This document shows positions 15,679-24,336 of a DNA stretch of 64,000 nt, in pieces. The DNA is from Fen-330 sp050008465 (GTDB lineage Bacteria; Acidobacteriota; Terriglobia; Bryobacterales; Bryobacteraceae): the NCBI GenBank assembly GCA_050008465.1, contig JBEKMO010000008.1:27582-91581 (forward strand). Reading direction: 5' to 3'. The notes beneath the pieces are model-generated. The model saw nothing but the letters and a program-made list of their open reading frames with translations, was not told where the DNA came from and did no database searches. Every line of letters starts with the position of its first letter. Within the stretch, counting starts at the first letter, position 1. The translations under genes were made by a program, and so were the position numbers.

Positions 15679-18600
15679 TGCGTCTGGCCTTGGTCGTCTC
15701 CGGCTGTCTGCTTCTCTCGGCTGCGCTCGAAGCGCAGCAGGGTGCGCAGGTGTTCGGGCTGATCAAGGACCCTTCCGACGCCGTGGTGCCCGGCGCCACC
15801 GTGACCGTAGTGAGCCAGACCACCGGCATCCGGCGTTCCAGCCGTTCCAACCATGAGGGGATGTACGTCATCGCCTCGCTCCAGCCGGGCCTCTACAAGG
15901 TCACGGCCCGCAAGGAGGGCTTCCAGACCCTCGCGCGGCTGGGGGTGAGGTTCGAAGTCGCCCAGAATGCCCGAATCGACTTCACGCTTCAGGTCGGCAG
16001 CACGGAGCAGGAGGTGACGGTGCAGGGTGGTCCGGCCCCGGTCAACCTCCAGGATGGATCCGTCGGGATGGTGATCGGACGGGAGTTGATCGGAACCCTG
16101 CCCCTGAACGGCCGCGGGCTGCTGGGTCTGCTCGAGTTGGCCCCCGGCGTCCTGGTCACTCCCGCCACCGCCGGAGAGGCCGGCCAGTTCACCACCAACG
16201 GCCAGCGGGCCAACACGAACTACTTCACGCTGGACGGCGTCAGCGCCAACACCGGCGTCAGCGGTACCGGGATGCCCGCGCAATTCAGCGGCGGTTCCCT
16301 GCCCGGGATGACCGCCTTCGGCAGCACGCACAACCTCATCTCCATCGAAGCGCTCGAGGAGTTCCGCATCGAGACCTCCAGTTTCGCTCCCGAGTTCGGA
16401 CGCCTGCCGGGCGCCCAGGTTGTGGTCAGCAGCCGGTCAGGTTCGAACGATTTCCACGGGAGCCTGTTCGAGTACCTGCGCAACCAGCGGCTGGAGGCCA
16501 ACGACTGGTTCGCCAACGCCGAGGGCCTCAGCCGCGGCCCATTGCGCCTCAATGACTTCGGGGCCGTGTTGGGCGGACCGGTGCGCCACAACCGCACCTT
16601 CCTCTTCGCGTCCTACGAAGGACTCCGTCTGATCCAGCCTTACACCTGGCTGGAGGCCGTGCCGTCGCTTCTGGTCCGCCGCTATGCGCCTGGACCGGTC
16701 CAGCCGATCCTGAACGCCTTCCCGCTTCCCAACGGGCGGGACTTCGGCAACGGGCTCGCCGAGCTGACTGCCAGCACCTCACGATCCTCCGGGCTGGATG
16801 CCGGGAGCCTGCGGCTGGACCACGCCCTCAGCGCGCGCCTGAGCCTGTTTGCGCGGTACAGCCGGACCCCGTCCACAACCGAGTCCGGGTACTCGCAGAT
16901 CAACGTCTCGCGCTTCCGTTCCGATATCCTGACCGTCGGGCTCACTGCCTCGTTCAGCCCCAGCATCAACAACGAGTTACGGCTGAACGCGGCCCAAACC
17001 AGGGTCGGCGCCGAGTGGCGGACGAGTCCCGAGGGCGGCGCAATCCCCCTGGACCTCTCGCGCCTGCCGTTGCCGATTGCCGTTCCGTCGGGCGAGTCTT
17101 TCTATCGCCTGTCGGTGGGTGGAGTCGGGGAGCTCATCACCGGCACGGCCGGCACAAACAGCGAGGGACAGTTCAACCTCGTGGATACCACGGCGCTGAC
17201 GCGCGGAACCCACCAGCTTCGGTTTGGCGGCGATTACCGCAGGCTGGCGCCCCGCCGTGGGGACCCCCCTTATAGCGTAGGGATCACCTTCGAGAGTTTG
17301 GCCGACCTGGTTGCCAACCAGAACATGCTGGTGACCTACTCGGAAGCCTCCCAGGTCTCGAGCGTGGTGCGAAACATCTCCCTGTTTTTCCAGGACACCT
17401 GGCGAGTGCATCCCCGGTTGACCCTCACCTACGGTTCCCGATGGGAGCTCAACCCACCGTCCGAGGCCTTGCGGAGCGCCGAGTACGTTCTGTCGGAAAG
17501 CGCCAATCAGTCCTCCGTTCAGACGCTGGCCCCGGGAGCCGCGCTATGGCGAATGGGTTACTTGAACTTTGGCCCAAGAATCGGTGTTGCATATGGACTT
17601 ACGCGAGATGGACGGACTGTCCTGCGGGCCGGGGCGGGGGCCTATTACGACGCCGGCTTCAGCGCTGAGGCCGACGCCGTTAACGGCGCCCCCTACAACA
17701 GCCTGCGGATGTCGATGGGAGCGCCCTATGGCTACGCCGCCGCGACCATGGGCATCCCCATCCGCTATGGAGTGATGCCCGACCTGCGACTGCCGCTCTC
17801 TTTGGAATGGAACTTCACCCTGGAGCGGGCGCTGGGCGCCAATGGCCTAGGCGCTGTCTCTTATGTGGGCTCGTCGGGAAGCGGCCTGCTGCGGCGCGAA
17901 GCATTCCTCAGGCCGGACATCGGCGCGGTGGACATCGCCGTCGCCACCAATCACGGAGCCGCCCGCTACAACGCTCTTCAACTCCAGTACCGGCGCACCA
18001 TGGCTCGCGGGCTCCAGGGCATCCTCTCTTACAACTGGTCTCATTCCATCGACACGGTTTCCTGCGCATCGGCGCTCCAGTTGGTGCAGCCCGGATTTGG
18101 AGCCGCCGAGGACCGCGGCTCCTCGAGTTTCGATGCCCGGCATGCGCTCACCGCCGCCTTCTCCTACGAGATCCTCGCTCGGCGCCTCCATTTGCTGCGA
18201 GGCTGGGCGGTGCACGGTATGGTTCGCTCCCGGACGGGCTTTCCCATCGACATTCTTACCCGGCAGGACGCCTTTGGCCTGGGGTTGAGCAACGTAATCC
18301 GTCCGGATCTCCGGCCGGGCACCTCGCTCTGGCTCGCCGACCCCTCGGCGCCCGGCGGCAAGCGCCTGAATCCCGAGGCGTTCTCGCTGCCGCACAATCT
18401 GGCCCAGGGCACCCTAGGGCGGAACGTGGTGGAAGGACTTGGAATGTACCAGATCGACCTCGCGGTGCGCCGCCAGTTTCACGTCTCCGACCGGGTCTCG
18501 CTCGACACCCGGATCGAGGCGTTCAATGTCCTCAATCACGCCAACTTCGGCGATCCCGTGCGGTACCTCGCCAGCCCCCTGTTCGGGCAGTCAGCCTCCA

Positions 18601-18707
18601 TGCTCAATCTGATGATGGGCAACGGCAGCCCCAATAGCGGCCTGGCCCCTGCCTTGCAGGTTGGTGGCCCACGGTCGATGCAGTTGGCGCTGCGGCTTCG
18701 CTTCTGA
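15678..18707 (+). CDS. Oar-like TonB-dependent outer-membrane receptor
   Basis: A 1009-residue outer-membrane protein with a signal peptide ending near LEAQQ. A carboxypeptidase-regulatory-like domain follows (about 22-105, VFGLIKDPSDAVVPGATVTV). Then come a plug (LNGRGLLGLLELAPGV, FTTNGQRANTNYFTLDGVSA) and a long beta-barrel ending in an aromatic residue (MQLALRLRF). Its start shares one base with the anti-sigma stop, so the three proteins are made from one message. Acidobacteria carry many such receptors, thought to import or bind polymers; the substrate is unknown. The last ~75 bp of conserved tail sequence reappear at 19262-19338. Confidence 0.9.
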   Translation: MRLALVVSGCLLLSAALEAQQGAQVFGLIKDPSDAVVPGATVTVVSQTTGIRRSSRSNHEGMYVIASLQPGLYKVTARKEGFQTLARLGVRFEVAQNARIDFTLQVGSTEQEVTVQGGPAPVNLQDGSVGMVIGRELIGTLPLNGRGLLGLLELAPGVLVTPATAGEAGQFTTNGQRANTNYFTLDGVSANTGVSGTGMPAQFSGGSLPGMTAFGSTHNLISIEALEEFRIETSSFAPEFGRLPGAQVVVSSRSGSNDFHGSLFEYLRNQRLEANDWFANAEGLSRGPLRLNDFGAVLGGPVRHNRTFLFASYEGLRLIQPYTWLEAVPSLLVRRYAPGPVQPILNAFPLPNGRDFGNGLAELTASTSRSSGLDAGSLRLDHALSARLSLFARYSRTPSTTESGYSQINVSRFRSDILTVGLTASFSPSINNELRLNAAQTRVGAEWRTSPEGGAIPLDLSRLPLPIAVPSGESFYRLSVGGVGELITGTAGTNSEGQFNLVDTTALTRGTHQLRFGGDYRRLAPRRGDPPYSVGITFESLADLVANQNMLVTYSEASQVSSVVRNISLFFQDTWRVHPRLTLTYGSRWELNPPSEALRSAEYVLSESANQSSVQTLAPGAALWRMGYLNFGPRIGVAYGLTRDGRTVLRAGAGAYYDAGFSAEADAVNGAPYNSLRMSMGAPYGYAAATMGIPIRYGVMPDLRLPLSLEWNFTLERALGANGLGAVSYVGSSGSGLLRREAFLRPDIGAVDIAVATNHGAARYNALQLQYRRTMARGLQGILSYNWSHSIDTVSCASALQLVQPGFGAAEDRGSSSFDARHALTAAFSYEILARRLHLLRGWAVHGMVRSRTGFPIDILTRQDAFGLGLSNVIRPDLRPGTSLWLADPSAPGGKRLNPEAFSLPHNLAQGTLGRNVVEGLGMYQIDLAVRRQFHVSDRVSLDTRIEAFNVLNHANFGDPVRYLASPLFGQSASMLNLMMGNGSPNSGLAPALQVGGPRSMQLALRLRF

Positions 18708-18742
18708 ACGAGCGCCAGTCGGGCCTGTTGCCTAAGTAATGA

Positions 18743-18748
18743 TAGAAT
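18743..18748 (+). promoter_or_regulatory. -10-like box (TAGAAT) close to the start of the small gene pair
   Basis: TAGAAT ends 9 nt before GTG 18758, the same geometry as the TAGAAT/ATG pair at 52544/52559. A leaderless or near-leaderless transcript is implied. If the true start is GTG 18791, the leader would be longer. Confidence 0.35.
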
Positions 18749-18757
18749 GCCGGCAGA

Positions 18758-18991
18758 GTGTTCTTCGAGGTCTGCGGTGAGATTGCCGGTGTGGAAACAT
18801 TTGCGGCCGGCAACTCCATTCGCGAACTGCCCCGTCTGCGGAAGCTGTACGGCCCAGGACGGTGGCGAAAACGCAAGGGGTATGCGGAAGTGAAGCTCCC
18901 CAATGGTACGATACGGAAGGCGGAGCTCCATTGGTACGAAGCGTCGGGCATCGGAAAGAAGGAACTGAAGATAAAGCGTTTTGTGGACTAG
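18758..18991 (+). CDS. Small conserved protein, first of a two-gene pair
   Basis: A 77-residue basic protein from GTG 18758; GTG 18791 is an alternative start nearer to the conserved part. The core GNSIRELPRLRKLYGPGRWR followed by KRKGYAEVKLPNGTIRKAEL and HWYEASGIGKKELKIKRFVD resembles small conserved proteins I recall from several phyla, usually unannotated. It has no signal or membrane segment. The next gene begins 2 nt after its stop. The two-gene small-protein layout resembles toxin-antitoxin pairs, but I cannot assign it to a known class. The pair is flanked by duplicated receptor-tail sequence. Confidence 0.65.
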   Translation: MFFEVCGEIAGVETFAAGNSIRELPRLRKLYGPGRWRKRKGYAEVKLPNGTIRKAELHWYEASGIGKKELKIKRFVD

Positions 18992-18993
18992 CC

Positions 18994-19230
18994 ATGCGGA
19001 CTCATAGGGCGAGAACAGAGGGTTTCGCGGTGTGCCTCCGGAATCGCGGCTATGCCGCGTCACTCGAGGTCCGAAAGTTGTATCCGGTCGTGAACGACCC
19101 AGAAGCAGCGGCGAACGATCTCATCCGTGTGATCGACGAATCGGGTGAGGACTACGTGTACCCAGCCCGTCTCTTCCAGAAGCTCGCGCTGCCAATCGAA
19201 CTCCAGCGCGCCCTGCGCGCGGCTTCATAG
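18994..19230 (+). CDS. Small conserved protein, second of a two-gene pair
   Basis: A 78-residue protein starting at ATG 18994, 2 nt after the previous stop. The sequence FAVCLRNRGYAASLEVRKLY, VVNDPEAAANDLIRVIDESG, EDYVYPARLFQKLALP is a recognisable small-protein type. It looks like a compact SH3-like beta-barrel, seen beside partners like the gene upstream. The function is unknown. It could bind nucleic acid or its partner. Downstream, after 31 nt, a degenerate copy of the receptor 3' end begins. Confidence 0.65.
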   Translation: MRTHRARTEGFAVCLRNRGYAASLEVRKLYPVVNDPEAAANDLIRVIDESGEDYVYPARLFQKLALPIELQRALRAAS

Positions 19231-19261
19231 CGAGATCAGGAATTCGAAAGGTATCCATGGT

Positions 19262-19338
19262 CGCCAGCCCCCTGTTCGGGCGGTCGGTCTCCATGCTCAA
19301 TCTTATGATGGGCAAGGGCAGCCCCCAACAGCGGGCTG
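19262..19338 (+). pseudogene. Truncated duplicate of a TonB-receptor 3' end
   Basis: About 77 bp align with 18569-18644 in the receptor gene (SPLFGQSASMLNLMMGNGSP versus SPLFGRSVSMLNLMMGKGSP). There are roughly eight differences, including one extra C that shifts the frame. The copy stops abruptly at the 3' end of the Gfo/Idh/MocA gene. It is the remnant of a second receptor gene or a local duplication. Confidence 0.7.
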
Positions 19339-19339
19339 G

Positions 19340-20689
19340 TCAGATGAACTTGTACTGGCCCGGTACCGGCACGGGCGGCGTCTCGATCTTGGCATTCATG
19401 TCGAGAACCTTCGGAAACAGGTCTTGCTGGGACTTCATGATCATGTCCCAGGTAATCTTCATGCCGGAGTAAGCCGCCTCCCGGGCCAGGATGCCGGTAA
19501 GGGTGCTCTCTGCAATCCGGATTCCCTGGTTGATGTAGGGCCGCTGTCCAAGCACGCTGTCGACGAGATCGATGTGCTCCTGGACGTAAGGGCTCTGCTC
19601 TCCTTGCGCGAAATCGGTATCCTCCACGCGGACATTCGACATGTCGTGGCAATTGCTCCGGCCCTTGGCGCCCACCACCAGCTCACTGACGTCGTGGTGC
19701 CGGGTGGAGGGAGGATACTGGCGCCCGTGGCTCATCATGTGCACGCCGTTCGGGTATTCGAAATCGCAGACGTTGTGGTCATAGATGTTTCCGTAGACCT
19801 CGGTGCGCGGCCGCCAGGCCACGCCGCCCGAGGCCACAGCGCTCACCGGGTGCGTGCCCATGACCCAGTTGATCACGTCGAGGTTGTGGAAGTTCTGCTC
19901 CACCACCTGGTCGCCGCAGATCCAGATGAATTCGTACCAGTTGCGGTGCTGGAACTCCATGTCGGTCCACTTCGGGTCCCGGACCGCCGCGCCCTTGAGT
20001 TCGGGCGAAACGTCGCGGCGAAGATGCAGGATCGCCCCGCTGTTGACGGCCCAGTTGGCGTAGGCGGCGACGATTTCGCCGATTGCTCCGTCATGGATCT
20101 TCCGGATGGTCTCAAGATACTGCCTGTGCGAGTGGCGCTGCGCGCCGGAGACCACCACCAGCTTCAGTTCCTCCGCCTTCTTTGCCGCCGCCATCAGCTT
20201 GCGCACGTTGACCGGATCGGTGCCGAAAGGCTTCTCGCAGAAGATGTGTTTCCGGGCCTCGACTGCGGCGATGAAGTGCATCGGGTGATACGCCGGCGGT
20301 GTGCAGATCATGATGATATCGATGTCGGTCGCGAGCACCTTCCGGTAAGCGTCAAAACCGATAAACATGTGCTCCGGATCGACCTTGAACTTCTTCTCAA
20401 ACTGTTGCGGCGCCTTTTGCTTCAGGTTCGCGATGCCGCCTTCCAGCCGGTCCCGAAACAGCTCGCCGATTGCGACAAGCCGCACGTTCTCGTTTCCCGC
20501 CCACGTGTCCAGGACCGCTTGCGACCCGCGCATCCCCACGCCGAGAACACCGAGCTTCAGCATGGCCTTGCCCACGCCGTGGACCTGTTCCGGCTTCACA
20601 ATGCTGAACGCGGGCGTTGCCGCTCCGGCCAACGCCGAGGATTTCAGAAAAGACCTGCGTGTCACGCTGCTGGCGTCATTTGACTCCAT
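19340..20689 (-). CDS. TAT-exported Gfo/Idh/MocA family oxidoreductase
   Basis: A 449-residue protein. The twin-arginine signal is TRRSFLKSSALAGAA (about residues 10-24). A Rossmann domain follows with LKLGVLGVGMRGSQA (nucleotide loop) and IIMICTPPAYHPMHFIAAVE. EARKHIFCEKPFGTDP holds the conserved EKP lysine. The C-terminal domain includes NWYEFIWICGDQVVEQNFHN then LDVINWVMG. Exported members of this family act on sugars or sugar acids with tightly bound NAD(P); the substrate is not evident. The start is ATG 20689, and the gene is divergent from the receptor at 20921. Confidence 0.9.
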   Translation of the reverse strand: MESNDASSVTRRSFLKSSALAGAATPAFSIVKPEQVHGVGKAMLKLGVLGVGMRGSQAVLDTWAGNENVRLVAIGELFRDRLEGGIANLKQKAPQQFEKKFKVDPEHMFIGFDAYRKVLATDIDIIMICTPPAYHPMHFIAAVEARKHIFCEKPFGTDPVNVRKLMAAAKKAEELKLVVVSGAQRHSHRQYLETIRKIHDGAIGEIVAAYANWAVNSGAILHLRRDVSPELKGAAVRDPKWTDMEFQHRNWYEFIWICGDQVVEQNFHNLDVINWVMGTHPVSAVASGGVAWRPRTEVYGNIYDHNVCDFEYPNGVHMMSHGRQYPPSTRHHDVSELVVGAKGRSNCHDMSNVRVEDTDFAQGEQSPYVQEHIDLVDSVLGQRPYINQGIRIAESTLTGILAREAAYSGMKITWDMIMKSQQDLFPKVLDMNAKIETPPVPVPGQYKFI

Positions 20690-20920
20690 TCCTGCCCTCC
20701 CGATAACTTACGGTTCTCAGCATCTGCGCTTTGGCATCCTGGCCGCCTTCGATTCTACATCAAACCACTTGCGCTGGGGCCGTGTCCCCACCAGGTCCGA
20801 GGCCCCGGCGCCCCTCCCTCCTCCCTGTCTTACAATTCTTTACTCCGACTGCCCTGCCGGCGGTAACCTTCACATTCTCCGAGACATCCTTACTTCGAGG
20901 TTGGACTCTCAAGGAGGAGC

Positions 20921-23900
20921 GTGAGGGCTGCCGTGATCCACAGATTCCTCATCATCGCCGCGATTGCGGCTGGGACGCTGGCTGCCGCGGACGAGCGCGG
21001 TTCGGTTACGTCGGCGGGACTTCCGATCCCCGGAGCGATCGTCACCGCCACGCTGGGCGAAGTCAAACTCGTCACCAGCACCGACGACTCGGGTAGCTAT
21101 GTGTTCGAAGACCTGGGCCCCGGTGCCTGGACCATCGAAATCCAGGCGTTCGGCTTCGACAGAAGCAGCCGCATCCTCAACGTGCCGGCCGCCGGGACGT
21201 TGGCTTGGGACTTGAAGCTGAGGCAGCGGCAGGCAGCCCCGCTTCAAGCCGTTGCGCCGCGGGCAGCCGCGCCGAAGCCGGTCGAGCTAAAGCCAGCCCC
21301 AGCTCAGGCGGCTGCGGCCAAGCCCGCCCCACCGCAAGGTGCGCGGCCGAACGCCCCCAACGGTTCCTTCCAGCGCTTGGGCGTGAACCAGACGGCGCAG
21401 GCCGACGCTCTGGCTGCCCTGGCGGCACAACCGGCTCCCGACATGCAGAACGGCGCCGACCTTAGCCAGAACGCCAACGAGTCCTTTCTGGTCAATGGCA
21501 GCCTGAGTCGCGGTTTGCAGATGCCCCGGCAGGAGGGCGACATGATGGCGTTCGGGGGCTTCGGCGGCCCTGGAGGCCCCGGGATGCCCGGAGCCGCGCC
21601 CGACGGGAATCCTCCCGGCTTTGACAGCGGACAGGGACCAACGGGTGGTCCTCCGGGAATGGGCGGCGGACCGGGCGGACGCGGAATGGGCGGCCCCGGT
21701 GGGTTCGGCGGTCGCGGAGGATTTGGCGGGCCCGGCGGGCGGCCCGGCGCGCGTGGTCCCGGCGGGCCGCAGCGCCCCGACTGGCAGAACCGTCAGGGAA
21801 CCACGGCCTTCGGCAACCGCATCGGGCGGGGCCGGGAGACTTTTCGCGGCTCCATGTTCTTCAGTCTGGACAACTCGGCACTGGACGCCCGCCCCTACTC
21901 GCTTACCGGGCAGACCGTCGGCAAGCCCTCCTATGCCCAGTCCCGCTTCGGGTTTTCCGGCGGCGGCCAACTGCGCATTCCCAAGCTGATCAACAGTCCG
22001 AAGACTTTCGTCTTCGTGAACTACACCGGCACTCGCAGCAAGAGCCCGTACAACGCCACGTCTACGCTGCCCTCGCCGCTGGAGAGAGTGGGCGATTTCT
22101 CGCAGGCGATGGCGAACGGACCAATCACCATCTATGATCCGTCCACCCACCTCCCGTTCCCGAACAACCAGATTCCCTCTTCGCGGATCAACCCGGTGGC
22201 CAGCGGTCTGCTCCAATTCATCCCCCTGCCGAACCAGCCCGGCCTGGTGCAGAACTACCAGATCGTGAGATCCGTGCCTCAGAACACCGACAACCTGGCC
22301 CTGCGCATGTTCAACAGCCTGACGCAAAAGGACCGCATCGGCGGCTCGTTCAACCTGCAATCGCGCGGATCGGAAACCGAACAGCTATATGGTTTCCAGG
22401 ATACCCTCAACGGCCGCGGGATCAGCCTGAACCTCTCCTGGACGCACAACCTGAAGACGGGCCTCATCAACAACCTGAACTGGAGCTTCTCGCGGAACCG
22501 CAGCACCACTTCGCCGTTCTTCGCCAACGGCCCCAATGTGGCGGCCCAACTGGGCATCGCGGGCGCCTCCAGCAACCCGCTCGACTTCGGCCCGCCCAAC
22601 CTCTCGTTTACCAATTTCGGAGGTCTGTCGGACGCCGCCGCGGCGCTCATGCGCAACCAAACCTCGACCATCGGCGACAGCGTGATCCTGGTGCGTGGGA
22701 AGCACACCTGGACCTTCGGCGCCCAGTACCAGCGCCTCCAGCTCAACAACCGCAGCGATCAGAATGGCCGCGGCTCATTCACTTTCTCTGGACTCTCCAC
22801 CAGCGCCTTCGATTCCAACGGGCAGCCGTTGCCTTCGACCGGCTTCGATTTTGCCGACTTCCTGCTGGGGTCGCCCAACTCCAGCACCATACGCTACGGC
22901 AGCGCCGACACCTACTTCCGGGGCGCCAAGTACAGCTTCTTCGCGCAGGACGACTGGCGCGTGCGCTCCAACCTCAGCTTCAATCTTGGCGTGCGCTATG
23001 AGTTGCCATCCCCCCTGACGGAGAAGTACAACCGGATGGTGAACCTGGACATCGCCCCGGGATTCACCGCCGTGGCCCCAGTGACCCCCGGAGCCACCGG
23101 CCCGTACACCGGTGTCTTCCCCGCGGGGCTCATCAATCCGGATCGCAACAACATCGCGCCCCGCCTCGCGGTGGCCTGGAAGCCGTTCCCGAAAAAGGCC
23201 ATGACGGTGCGAGCCGGCTACGGCATCTACTTCAACGGCAGCGTGTACAACCAGGCGGCCACTCTGATGGCCCAGCAGCCGCCCTTCGCCAATTCCTCGA
23301 CCTTCCAGACCAGCCTGGCAAACCCACTCACCTTGCAGAACGGTTTTACCGGCTCGTCTACCACCGAGATCACCAACACCTACGCGGTAGACCGGAACTA
23401 CAAGGTCGGCTACGCGCAGACCTGGAACTTCTCGGTGCAGCGCGACCTGCCGCTTTCCATGGTGGCGGAGCTGGGCTACCTGGGCACCAAGGGCACGCGG
23501 CTGGACATTCAGGGGATTCCCAACCGGTCCGCTCCGGGTTCTCCGCTGACGGCCGAGCAGCGGCGCCAGATCGGCAACGCGGTGGGCTTCACCTTCGACA
23601 GCTCGAACGGGGACTCGATCTACCACGCCGCGCAGGTGCGCTTGAGCCGGCGTTCCCGCCGCGGGATTGCAGGCAACCTCCTGTACACCTTCTCGAAGTC
23701 CATTGACAACGCCTCGACCTTCGGCGGCGGCGGCAATGTGGTTGCCCAGGATGCCAACAACCTCCGGGCTGAGCGCGGCTTGTCGAGCTTCGACCACCGC
23801 CACACGCTAAGGATGTCCTACGTGATTTCGTCCCCCGGCAGCGGGACCACGAGCAGCGTTGCGGCCAAAGGCTGGCACGGCAAACTGATCAGGAACTGGA

Positions 23901-24334
23901 CTCTGAGCGGCGCTATCACAGCTCAGACCGGTTCGCCGTTCACCGCAACGGTTTTGGGCAACCGCTCCGACGCGGGCGGAACCGGGGCGGTGGGCAGCTC
24001 GAGGGCGGAAGCCACCGGGTTGCCGGTCGAAGCAGGAACCGGTCTGTTCAACCTGCTGGCTTTCATGCTGCCTCCGTCGGGCCAGTTTGGAAATGCGGGC
24101 AGAAACACGATTCCGGGGCCGTTCAGCTTCACCACCGACATCTCCCTCGGCAGGAACTTCCCGCTGGGGGAGAGCCGCCGCAGCCTGGACCTCCGAATGG
24201 ACAGCACGAATGCGCTGAACATCATGAACGTCACCGCCCGGATCGGAACCACGGTGAACGCTTCCAACTACGGACTGCCGCTCGCGACCGGCAGCATGCG
24301 GACGATGCAGGCGACTTTGCGCTTCCGGTTCTAG
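20921..24334 (+). CDS. Oar-like TonB-dependent receptor with Gly-rich linker
   Basis: An 1137-residue outer-membrane protein from GTG 20921, behind AAGGAGG (20911-20917, spacing 3). A signal peptide (FLIIAAIAAGTLAAAD) is followed by a carboxypeptidase-regulatory-like domain (about 25-100) and an Ala/Pro/Lys-rich spacer. Then comes a remarkable Gly/Pro/Met/Arg tract (about 207-287, e.g. GMGGGPGGRGMGGPGGFGGR). The plug and beta-barrel follow, ending MQATLRFRF. It heads an operon with the VWFA-related protein (2-nt gap) and a small secreted protein. The Gly-rich tract also occurs in the third protein. Ligand unknown. Confidence 0.9.
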   Translation: MRAAVIHRFLIIAAIAAGTLAAADERGSVTSAGLPIPGAIVTATLGEVKLVTSTDDSGSYVFEDLGPGAWTIEIQAFGFDRSSRILNVPAAGTLAWDLKLRQRQAAPLQAVAPRAAAPKPVELKPAPAQAAAAKPAPPQGARPNAPNGSFQRLGVNQTAQADALAALAAQPAPDMQNGADLSQNANESFLVNGSLSRGLQMPRQEGDMMAFGGFGGPGGPGMPGAAPDGNPPGFDSGQGPTGGPPGMGGGPGGRGMGGPGGFGGRGGFGGPGGRPGARGPGGPQRPDWQNRQGTTAFGNRIGRGRETFRGSMFFSLDNSALDARPYSLTGQTVGKPSYAQSRFGFSGGGQLRIPKLINSPKTFVFVNYTGTRSKSPYNATSTLPSPLERVGDFSQAMANGPITIYDPSTHLPFPNNQIPSSRINPVASGLLQFIPLPNQPGLVQNYQIVRSVPQNTDNLALRMFNSLTQKDRIGGSFNLQSRGSETEQLYGFQDTLNGRGISLNLSWTHNLKTGLINNLNWSFSRNRSTTSPFFANGPNVAAQLGIAGASSNPLDFGPPNLSFTNFGGLSDAAAALMRNQTSTIGDSVILVRGKHTWTFGAQYQRLQLNNRSDQNGRGSFTFSGLSTSAFDSNGQPLPSTGFDFADFLLGSPNSSTIRYGSADTYFRGAKYSFFAQDDWRVRSNLSFNLGVRYELPSPLTEKYNRMVNLDIAPGFTAVAPVTPGATGPYTGVFPAGLINPDRNNIAPRLAVAWKPFPKKAMTVRAGYGIYFNGSVYNQAATLMAQQPPFANSSTFQTSLANPLTLQNGFTGSSTTEITNTYAVDRNYKVGYAQTWNFSVQRDLPLSMVAELGYLGTKGTRLDIQGIPNRSAPGSPLTAEQRRQIGNAVGFTFDSSNGDSIYHAAQVRLSRRSRRGIAGNLLYTFSKSIDNASTFGGGGNVVAQDANNLRAERGLSSFDHRHTLRMSYVISSPGSGTTSSVAAKGWHGKLIRNWTLSGAITAQTGSPFTATVLGNRSDAGGTGAVGSSRAEATGLPVEAGTGLFNLLAFMLPPSGQFGNAGRNTIPGPFSFTTDISLGRNFPLGESRRSLDLRMDSTNALNIMNVTARIGTTVNASNYGLPLATGSMRTMQATLRFRF

Positions 24335-24336
24335 CC

